From positions 15,749,124-15,813,123 of the forward strand of contig OX438741.1 in the NCBI GenBank assembly GCA_949316235.1: DNA of 64,000 nucleotides, in the 5' to 3' direction. Numbering within the stretch: the first letter of the stretch is position 1; the number at the start of each line of letters is the position of its first letter. The notes under the pieces were generated by a model. The model was not told the origin of the DNA. It saw only the letters and a program-made list of their open reading frames with translations, and made no database searches. A program made the translations under genes and the position numbers. Below are positions 46,377 through 58,300 of the stretch, in pieces. The DNA comes from Oegoconia quadripuncta. Taxonomy: Eukaryota > Arthropoda > Insecta > Lepidoptera > Autostichidae.

Positions 46377-49300
46377 ACACACACCCCTATCCACCATAGC
46401 CCTCAGGGTCATCGAGACACGGAAGCCCCTGGAGAATGTCCAGTAGCGGAATATTATGGGTTGTTGATGTGTAATTTGATATTCGTATGTCACGCTCTGG
46501 GATATCTGAAAGAAAGAAAGAAAGTATTTATTTGGATTTCTGTTATAAAGATGCATACATACGTAAGTTTACAATACCTAAATCCAAAAAGGTCTCCACT
46601 CAGCATGTGCCGGGTTGGAGCAACCACGACGCTGGTATTCTTATTACATACCTCGGGTTAGCGCTTAACTTCAATGATACCTGATGTTGAGTGAAGATGA
46701 AGCCGAAAGTGGAAGTGCGCTCACCCAGAACCCCGACTTCTTTATCTCTAACAACCGGAAAATAACTATTTTTATTTTACTATCAACATTGCTGGTTGGC
46801 GGCAGACTTCGATAAGTTGGTGGTAGTCAGCCAGGTGAACATTTAAAATGCCCTACCACCATCGAAACCGAGTACTAGTAGTGAAATGAACCCGCGACGC
46901 CCGTTTTGTAAACCTTATGTTGAGGGCGATTTCGGGGACTTCCCCTTTATTGGGGATAAAGATTGGGATTTCTGGTACCCCGAGCTAAAAACGGAATTTA
47001 AGGGAATATTCAGAAACCAGCAGTTGATACTTTTCGAAAAATGGAACAAGTTCAAACTATCAAATTGGCGCAGGCTACGTAAACCTTCCTTTGGCATCCG
47101 AAGGCCACATATAATTCCCCGAACACTCCATACTGTCGGCGCACCGCAGTAGTGGTTATATCCGGAGCCCATGGCCGCAGGTTCGACCACCTGCGCTGGA
47201 CGGCGTTCAACGCGACGCACGCGTTCATGCCGGACGACCACACCGCCGTCGCGCCGCTCTCCAAGGCATACAAGGACGCGCTTGACGTGAGTATACACAC
47301 ACATATTAGGGCATACAAGGACGCGCTTGACGTGAGTATACACACACATATTAGGGCATACAAGGACGCGCTTGACGTGAGTATACACAGACATATTAGG
47401 GCATACAAGGACGCGCTTGACGTGAGTATACACAGACATATTAGGGCATACAAGGACGCGCTTGACGTGAGTCTACACGGACATATTAGGGCATACTTGT
47501 AATCGCTCTCGAGGCCTGTGCTTGGGGTCGCAGATTTGAAGCTCATGTTATTTCAATTCAATTCAATTTATTAATGTGAAACACAGGTATAAAAGATGTT
47601 AGTAAATATTATGGTATAAGTAACACTGTGATCTACCATTTTGGCATACAAAAAAATGGTTAGTTATTTATCTAAGGTAGGTACATAGACTTATCTAAGA
47701 TGGTAGGAAATTTTTGCAAAAAAAAAAAAAAACAAATATATTACAGTAGATACCCATTAGCTTAGTTTCGAAAATTAATATTATAATTCCGTGTCAATTA
47801 TTAAGGACAATGTTAAAATTGTAATATACGATTGAAATTGGTAAATGAAAAATGTCAAATTGAAATGAAATTAGATTAAAATTACATCAATATTTAACAT
47901 GAATTATATTCAGTCATTCATACATTATTCAACACATAGAGTCAATAATAATATAACAAGTCAAATAGTAACTCAATGCAAATTTAAAATAGGTGCTGTT
48001 TTCCCGCTCAGAAACAACCAGAAACAATCAAGCAGATTTATCATTCAAGAAATCTTTAATGGAATAATGTGTTTTTTTCTATTTAATATTTAAACTAATG
48101 GTGTTGATGAAGAAAGTTGGTAGAGGGTGTTATAATACCTAGCATTAGGTAAAGAGCTGGCAATGCACCGACCCAATACACAATGCACACGAGCCTACTT
48201 GCGGAGTCAGCGGAACGCTGCCGCCTGACGACACCCGATGCCCGACCGACCCGTATCGTATTATCATAATTGTAAATCTAGCATCGATTTGCGTTAGACA
48301 TAATTTTAGTATAGTTATTCAATTGTAATTTCTATTTTTTAATTAAATTAGTTAAAGTAATTTTGGTTTTTTTTGGGTCCTCCGGCAGTGGCCTTCGTAA
48401 TTGGCGCAGTCGGTAGGATAGTTCAAAAGTAGTAGCTTAGATAGGGTGTTCAAACATCGAATTACCGCATCGCTACCGCACGAGAGCCATCATCGTGACC
48501 CTGCGTGCGACCTGGACTATCCTGAAAGAACCTGAAGTTCCTGCCTGGAGGAAAAATCTAGACATCGATCCCGTGGAAGAACCGAAATGAAAATTTTGTG
48601 AGTACACTTGAATCGTTCCTGTGTTGCTTTCCCTTTTCTATTAAGATACTCTATAATTTTCAAAATTTTCCACCCTAAGAAATCCCAGCCCAGAGAGCCT
48701 GCGTTTGGTAGGTTAGCTCGAAGGCAAGTGATAGATCATACTAGAGATATTAGTGAAGATTTACTTAGTTTATTTGAGAATTACGATCTTAGCGAAATGG
48801 CGCATGACCCTGATACCATCTATAAGGCCTTGCGCCCAGTACCAGAATTTGATGGAAACCCCAATGTTCTCCCAAGATTTATACGTCTCTGTGACCAAAT
48901 TGTTGCCCAATATCTAGTAGCTGCGGCCGGACATGAACTACCAAATTTATGTCTAATTAATGGGATACTAAATAAAATAACAGGACCCGCAGCTCGATTT
49001 ATAAATTCGAATGGCATACCTGAAAACTGGATTGGCATTAGAACAGCATTAATAAATAACTTTGCAGACCAAAGGGATGAAACAGCCCTCTATAATGACC
49101 TCTCGCTTGCCACTCAGGGTAATAACACGCCCCAAGAATTTTATGAACGATGTCAAACTCTTTTTGGTACTATCATGACTTATGTAACACTGCATGAAAA
49201 CGTAGCTGCAACCATTGAGGCTAAACGCCAGCTCTACAAAAAGCTAGCAATGCAATCCTTTGTACGTGGGTTAAAGGAGCCGCTAGGCTCTAGAATACGT

Positions 49301-52300
49301 TGCATGCGTCCTGATAGTATAGAAAAGGCGCTGGAATTTGTGCAGGAGGAAGTCAATGTCATGTACCTGCAGCATAGACTTGACTCGGTAGCTGACAGGA
49401 AACCTCTAGTGCCTAAACCCGTAATTATGCCCCCTATGGGCCCAGTAAATATGCCAGCACCTTCAGTGCCTAGGCCATTTAGTTTCCCTGCACAAATGCC
49501 CTCACCAAACTGGCAAAAACCTATGCAGCAGTCCCAGCAGCAATGGAGGCCCAATTTCCAAATGAATCATCCACAGCAGCAACAGCAGTCCCGTACTCAA
49601 CAAATGTTTCGTGCTCTACCACCTAATTATAACCCACAAAGTAACGTTTTTAGATTACCCCCACGGAATCCACCTCAAAACCAAGGACCAAAGCCCATGA
49701 GTGGTGTGGTTCCGTACACTCCGAGGCAGTTGCCCTTAACAGGTCACGATTGGCGTAGGCATGGCAATCCGCCACCGACAAATTATTTCAAGGCCAGAGA
49801 GATGAACATCAACGAATGCTCAACCTCTGACAACTATTACTGCCATCCCGATTTTTATACATACAGTGAACCCGACTATGACTCGCAACCTGACTTCTAC
49901 TATGACTGTAACACTTACGACTATGGTTTCAACTACGAAGACGATACACAAAACTATGGTGCACCAGGTAACTGCATCCAGCAGCACGAGCTGCCCATAA
50001 ATGATCCCCAGCCTTCCAACAAGGATTTTCAGATCAGCCCTTCATCCAGCAAGCCAAAATAGAACTCAATCTGCAGACACAGAGGCAGCTTCCATATATT
50101 AGAATATCAGACCCGCCTTTAAACCTTCTGATAGACACTGGCGCTAACCAGTCTTTTATTAGCCCTGAAGCTGTAGATAAGTACTTTCCCAACATAACCT
50201 TAACATACGATCCTTTTGAAGTGACAAACGTCCATGCCACCACTCGTAACGACTATTCGATTACTGTACCTTGCTTCCAAGAATTTCGAAATTGTGAGAA
50301 TATAAAACTATTCGTATACAAATTCCACAATTTCTTTGACGGCTTAATAGGACTTGATCTTTTAGAAAAATGGGAAGCAAAGATAGATCTTAAAAATAAA
50401 GTGCTCTTAACCCACACAGCCACCAACCCCATCCAAATGTATAACTCTCGAAACGTAAATCTATACGAGGACGTCATCCCAGCGAATTCCTGTAAGTTAG
50501 TTCGACTGCCCATCAATATTCAGGATGGACACGCCTTAATTAGCGAGCAATCAGTCTCAAATTGCCTGATCCGAGAATGTCTTACATCCATAGAAAACAA
50601 TCGTGGAGTTATCGAGATCTCAAATCCGACACAACATGACGTAATATTCTCTTTAGACAGACCGATTGACGCCGAGGTGTACAATACTGAGTGCACGAGT
50701 ACTGAACAATTACCCAAACGCGTGAAGGAAGTCCTGTCACGCTTACGCACAGATCATCTTAATAGCGAAGAACGTATCAATTTAGAATCCCTTTGCGCTC
50801 AGTACGCTGACGTATTTTACATAGACGGAGAGCCCCTATCCTTTACTAACAAAATTAAGCACAGCATCAGAACCACTGACGAAATACCAGTGTACACCAA
50901 AAGCTATCGTTACCCGTACGTACATAGAGACGAAGTCAGGCAACAGATCACTAAGATGCTGGAACAAGGTATTATCAAACCCTCGGAATCCGCATGGAGC
51001 TCGCCCATTTGGGTCGTTCCAAAGAAGGCCGATGCTTCTGGAAAGACTAAATGGCGAATAGTAGTCGACTTTAGAAAGCTGAACGAAAAGACCATCGATG
51101 ACAAGTACCCTATACCAAATATTACTGATGTCCTGGATAAGTTAGGTAACTGTCAATATTTTACAACCTTGGACCTGGCCAGCGGCTTTTACCAAGTTGA
51201 AATGGACCCTGACCATATTCCCAAGACAGCTTTCAACGTAGAGAACGGCCACTATGAGTTCTTAAGAATGCCCATGGGTTTGAAGAATTCTCCATCCACA
51301 TTTCAACGCGTGATGGACAATGTCCTTAAAGAACTCCAGAACACAGTTTGCCTTGTCTATTTGGACGATATTGTCGTATTCAGCACATCCCTTCAGGAAC
51401 ATATAGTTAACCTTGAAAAGGTATTCACTAAACTAAGAGAATCCAACTTCAAAATCCAAATGGATAAATCCGAATTCCTAAAACTAGAGACAGCTTATCT
51501 TGGTCACATCATTAGTAAAGATGGTATTAAGCCTAATCCCGATAAAATATCTGCCGTTGAGAACTACCCCATCCCGAAATCAGCTAAGGAAATCAAACAA
51601 TTTCTGGGTTTAGTCGGCTACTACCGTAAATTCATTCCTGACTTTGCCCGAGTTACAAAGCCACTAACACAGTGCCTAAAGAAAGGAAAGAAAGTTACAT
51701 TGGACAATGACTACATCAACGCTTTCGATAAATGCAAGACTCTTCTGACTAACGATCCTATACTTCAATACCCAGACTTTAACAGAGAATTTTTATTGAC
51801 GACAGACGCATCAAACGTAGCAATTGGAGCTGTGCTATCACAAGGACCCATAGGAACAGACAAACCCGTGTGTTATGCATCCCGGACCCTTAACGACAGT
51901 GAATTAAATTATAGCACTATTGAAAAAGAGCTTCTTGCTATCGTATGGGCTACAAAATACTTCCGACCCTATCTATTTGGCCGAAAATTCAAAATTTTGA
52001 CTGATCACAAGCCTCTACAGTGGGTAATGAACCTAAAGGAACCCAATTCAAGACTAACTCGTTGGAAACTAAAACTCAGTGAATATGACTTTACTGTAAT
52101 ATATAAAAAGGGGAAGTATAATACTAACGCCGACGCCCTCTCCCGAGTAGAGATCCATAATGAGGAGATTGATGCCCTAATCGAAGATCTGAAGGAACTC
52201 AGCTCATTAATTGGCAACCCTTCAGAAAAAGCACCTTCTATTCGAGACTCTGACACGGTTACAGCTGCACAAGACTCTAATACAGTCACAGCCCACACGA

Positions 52301-55300
52301 GCAGAGAAAACCCTATTCTTGAGATACCAATTACAGACGAACCTGTAAACAAATTCCATAGACAGTTACTGCTGACCGTAGTAGGGGACATTAAGAGACG
52401 ACCTACTGTGACAAAGCCCTTCGACACCCATACGCGAACAGCGGTACAAATTTCCGAATCCTCTCTTGAGGAAGATGTTGTAAACACCATAAAAGAATAC
52501 GTGAACCCCAAAGTTAAGACAGCTATTAAAATAGACCCGCCTTTAGAAATGTACCGAATAATCCCTATCATCCAAGACAAATTCCGAAGTTCAGCAATGA
52601 ACCTCGTACTAGCTAAAACAGAACTCGAAAATGTTAAAGAGTATCTGCGACAACAAGACATAATCCGACTTTATCACGATGGTAAAACCAACCATCGTGG
52701 AATAAACGAGTGTTATTTATCTCTCTCCCGACGATATTACTGGCCTAAGATGAGGGAACATATTACTAAACATGTCAATGACTGTACAGTTTGCGGCCAA
52801 GTGAAATATGACAGGAACCCCATAAAACAACAATTCAAAGTGGTACCACCAGCCACTAAACCTTTTGAAATTATTCACATGGACTTATTCACAGCACAGA
52901 CTGAAAAATATTTGACTATCATAGACGTCTTCTCAAAATACGCACAAGCTTATCTACTAAGAGACGGTACTGCTCTCAGCATCCTACAGGCAGTATTACA
53001 ATTCTGCTCTCACCATGGTCTACCCATAACAATAGTAACTGATAATGGTACCGAATTTACAAATCAGCTTTTCTCTGAATTCACAAAATTACACAAGATA
53101 TATCATCATAAGACGTTAGCTCACAGTCCCAATGATAACGGTAATATTGAGAGATTTCATTCCACCCTTTTGGAACATCTCCGCATTCTTAAACTCCAAC
53201 ATAAAGATGAAACTATTATAAACCTAATGCCCTACGCTATCATAGGTTATAACAGCTCCGTACATAGCTTTACAAAGTGCAGACCATATGACATAATTAA
53301 CGGACATTTTGACCCTAGAGACCCTCTCGACGTTGACCTGACACAACACCTAATGCAACAGTATATTCAGAGACACCGTGAACAAATGAGAACAGTTTTC
53401 GAAAAAATAAACGAATCTTCCCTCACAGACCGAACCGCCCTTATAGAAAGACGTAACAGTAACAGAGAACCGGAAATCGAATATCAACCCCACCAACAGA
53501 TTTTTGTTCAAAACCCTTACGCTGACCGCCAAAAGCTTGCCCCAAGATTCACTCATGACACCGTACTAGCTGACCTCCCTATACACATTTATACCTCTAA
53601 GAAACGTGGTCCCATCGCGAAATCGCGCTTAAAAAGGGTGCCTAAGAGTGCCAAATTGTTACAGGAGTCTACTGGTATTGATGGTTCCGCTGGTGGCCGC
53701 CCAGGAGATAAGACTTGAGAGTCTAGACGATGGACCCGGACTTCTACCATTCAAACTTGGATCAACCAGACTTGTAACTCACTACCATACATTCCTACAA
53801 TACATAGAACTCGACGATGTGAAAGAGGAAGTGACTATATTACAAGCTCATCTACTAAATTTCAAACAACTACTTGTAAACGACACATATGCACTTTACG
53901 AATTACAGATTGACTACCTTAACAACAAACTGACTAAAGTCCTACACCAATTAGAAACTCTAGAACCTAATCGTGTAAGGAGAGGCCTTGTAGACGGTTT
54001 AGGTTCCATGATCAAAAGTATCACCGGTAATTTAGACCATTCAGATGCCATAGTTTTCAATAACGCGATTAAACTCCTTCAGAGTAATCAAAACCGAATT
54101 GTCAATGAATTTAATAGTCACATTAGTATTAGTAAGGAATGGATGGACTACCATAGCAATATAACCTCTCAGATTGTGAAAAATCAAAATAAGATTAATA
54201 GCACATTACAGCTTCTTCTTGACAAGGATGCATATAGAGAGACCAGCTTAATCAAATACGCTAAGTTCGCTCAGCTTTTAGCTATATTAACCGAAAATAT
54301 AGACGACATCCTTCGAGAATTATTTAGAATAGAGAATATGCTGGCATTCATTAGAGCCTCCAGCACTCACCATTCTATGATAGGAATAGATATAATCAGT
54401 AAAATGTTAAGTAAGCTTAAGATTATATATGGCAGCGACGAAATTATAGAACTAGAATTTAGGGAATATTACGATATAATGAAACCGGGTTACTACTATT
54501 CTGGAAAACGAATTGTCATAATGTTTAAATTTCCCATTGTCTCTAAAGACATATTTAATTTCTACAAGTTAGCTATAATCCCTAATAGGCAAAACCAGGC
54601 TCTCATTCCTCCCTATCCTTTTATAGCAACAAACAGGAAGGCATTCGTGTACATTGAGACAGAATGTCCGAAGTACAACAATCGGTATCTCTGCGAAGGA
54701 AAGCTGACTCACCAACTCAGACTTCATCCAGACTGCATTCAGGATCTAATTTTAAACCAAACTCTTCAGAAAACATGCGAGTTGACAGCCATCACCCTTT
54801 CTAAGAACGCTATGGAAGAATTGGACGAGAAACATTACACTATCTCATTGCCACAGCAAACAAGAATCCACACTATTTGCGGAAGAGAAGATTCCAACGT
54901 GATACAAGGGAGCTATCTAGTTACCATCCCAGTTAACTGCGTCCTGCATACTAATGAGTTCACAATCAGCAACGCTAATGATAAGATAAAAGGCCAACCC
55001 CTGAAAATAACGAAGATTTCATATAAGACTGAAACACAGCATCCGACCACATCTACAGTTCATCTCAACTCAATCAACTTGAAAAAGCTACACACCGTTC
55101 AAGATAGAGTAATGCTACAACCAAGCCTACAGCTCGAGACTACGACGCCTACGACCCTATATCATACGACGATACCATTCTACGGGGCGCTATTCGGTGC
55201 ACTCGCACTCATTGCTTGCACATTACTTCGAAAATATAAGTTCTTATGTCATGAACCAAAAAGGAATCCAACGGAAGATGCCCCTAAGGAACATCATTAT

Positions 55301-58300
55301 GCTAAGCCAGGAAGGCCTGAACCCCAGATACAGATTCCAGCAACATTTTCTCACAAAGTTCTCAAATAGTTGCTGCTCTGAGGGTGGAGGTGTTATAATA
55401 CCTAGCATTAGGTAAAGAGCTGGCAATGCACCGACCCAATACACAATGCACACGAGCCTACTTGCGGAGTCAGCGGAACGCTGCCGCCTGACGACACCCG
55501 ATGCCCGACCGACCCGTATCGTATTATCATCATTGTAAATCTAGCATCGATTTGCGTTAGACATAATTTTAGTATAGTTATTCAATTGTAATTTCTATTT
55601 TTTAATTAAATTAGTTAAAGTAATTTTGGTTTTTTTTGGGTCCTCCGGCAGTGGCCTTCGTAATTAGGGTTTCAAATTATAATATAATTTATTTATTTAT
55701 TTATTTATGTTAAGGAAAACCAACAGCCATGTTAAGCCTGCGCCGAGGGAAATGTGCTAAAACAGCAGTTACTGTTAAGTTGATAAATTCAACAATACTT
55801 GATATACACATTTAAAAAAAATACTTTTACCATGACGAAGAATGTCTTAATATTTACTCCGTGGAAAAATGTTAAAATTATTTATACATTACTCTACAAA
55901 ATTACGGAAAGTTAGACAAAAATGCAAAAAACGTATGGTGGCGTTAAGTATTTTTTTAGTTTATAACATTAGAAATCTACGCTTATTTTTAGTTCAACCG
56001 AAACAGGAGTGTTTATACTACAAATTTACCGTCTCCAATATAAAAAATTGTATTAGGCAATTAAGATATGAATTTATCAAAATGCGCTTCAAATCCGCCA
56101 TACATTTTTACTATGGCGGCCGCGCGGCGATATAAAATAATGTCGCGCATCGCTGTGATTCAGTCGCCCACAAGTGTTCAGAGCGAGCGCACGTCACTTT
56201 GTTGAGCGCCACTATACACACCGATCGCGTCATTTCGTGTACCGGCGACGGCCGAAAACGGTGTAAGTATATTTTTCGGAGTTTTAAATAGACTGCTAAC
56301 TTTTTCTTGCATACAAAAAATACCAAGAGACGTTACATTAGTTAAGTATATGTGATGTATGTACATATTACATTTAGGTTATTGTTCTGTACTTTCATTA
56401 AACATTGGTCAGTTGCGTAGCAACTTTATTCTGGTTTTGTCTGTCATGTTATTATCATATATTTTTTGTAAAGCTGTCCTTTCTAATAACCTCTCTTTTT
56501 TTTTTAAATTTTAATTTTCTTTTAACCACCGGTTGTCCGGAAGAGGTCACCGAAGTTGTACAATATAGTTTATCATAACTGTAGTACCTATATTACTGTT
56601 GTTTCATTTCTTGTGCAATAAAGAGTATTCTTTCACTTATTTAATCATTCATTATTTTTTCGAAATAAAATTTCGGATTGACAATATATTGGTCTAGTTG
56701 GGTGGAGTTCGACAAGATGAGCCAAGTTAAGAAAACTGCAATGGCGTCATTCATTACAGTAATAAACTATTATTTGTTTCAGTAAAATGGGAAACCGTAA
56801 AAAAAGATATTATAAATTAATAAGCAAGACGAGATTCAAGAAAAAAAATAAAACTACAACGCAAATTGATAATGAACAGGTCAGTTCTTGTAATTGTAGC
56901 AAATATAAGGTCCAATTTGTACGGTGAATGTAGGTATGTAACATAACAAACGACTTTCACTGTGGCGACATGGTTGAAAAAAAATAACAAAAAATTTATT
57001 TCCCATCCTAATTTCGATCAGCTGATTGCCGATTTGTTTGGGGATTGGGGAGTGAATTTTTTTTTCGACAAAGTCGCCATAGTGTAAGTTCTTTGTTATG
57101 TTACATAGATACATTCACCGTACACAAGGAACGCACTTAATTCAATTGGACATTTGATAAGAGTTTTCATAATTGACTGAATAACTTATTTTGGACAACT
57201 ACTAGTAATGCTGTTTTTTTTAGGAATCTCCGCAAGAAACGTCTGATTTTGAATTAAATATAGATATTGAAAATGAAAAGCAAGAAGAAATTACAATAAA
57301 CGGAAACAGACTTATAAATTTTACTTACATTTATCAACAACTACAAGAAATTTCAAGTCATAACTCAACACTTGGTTGTATACATACATACAATCCTATA
57401 CATCTGGAACTAGACATGTGCACTACGGTGTACCCCAAGGCCAGTGTATTAGGCCCACTCCTTTTTCTAATATATATAAATGACATTCCGAAATCTACAA
57501 ATAATCCTATGGTGTTATTTGCCGATGATAGCACTGTGGTATATGAGGATGAAGAGGATATCAACAGCAGTCTTTCATCTATCATTGACTGGTTGGAATG
57601 TAATAACCTTAAGATTAACCTAGACAAAACGAAAATAATGAACTTTAAACAAAGAAACCATTTAAATATGACAACAAATGTACAATATAATAGTAAAAGG
57701 GTGGATGAAGCATCAGTAACTCAATTCTTGGGTATTAATATTGACAGTAACATGGAATGGACGACACAAATAAATGAAGTATGCAAAAAAGTAACAAAGT
57801 TCTCATATGCATTACATATCTTAAGCAAAACTGTTAACCGCGGAGCTGTACTTACGGCCTATCATGGCTACGTAGCTTCTACTCTGAGATATAGTATAAT
57901 TTTCTGGGGGAATGCCACAGACAATGAACAAGTGTTTATAGCCCAGAAGCGATGTATAAGAGTTATTTGTAATTTGCGACGCACAGATTCTTGCAAACCC
58001 TTCTATAAGCAGCTGAATTTACTCACGGTTCCTTCTATTTATATTTACAAGACTGCAATTTTTGTTCGGTCTAATCCTGAGCATTTTGAACATGTTAAAC
58101 GAGCACGGCGACGTGATCAGTTACGTTTAGTATCCTGTAAAACTACACTTTTTAGAAATAGCATCTTTGCAATGGCACCAATAATATACAATAAGATACC
58201 TAAATTCATTCGAGAATTTCATGATCTAAGTACATTCAAGAGTTCGTTGTTTAAATATTTAATAGAACACATTATTCCATTAAAGATTTCTTGAATGACA

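Larger units (their letters stand above)
48128..55665 (+). mobile_element. Errantivirus-like LTR retrotransposon (gypsy group), complete
   Basis: Two 275-bp LTRs (one difference), a 4-bp target duplication AGGG (48124-48127, 55666-55669), a primer binding site, long gag, pol and env frames without internal stops, and a polypurine tract. Gene order gag-pol-env, env at the 3' end overlapping pol, and a protein like baculovirus F place it with insect errantiviruses. It lies in CHPF intron 7 in the same orientation as the gene. Whether it is active is not known from sequence. Confidence 0.95.

Noticed and set aside
45986..46384. Cys/Val-repeat frames on the minus strand near 46 kb
   Set aside because: Translations of the CA microsatellites and exon copies on the wrong strand.
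50005..50062. Programmed -1 frameshift heptamer in the gag-pol overlap
   Set aside because: The overlap exists, but no convincing slippery heptamer in phase was seen, so the mechanism is left open.
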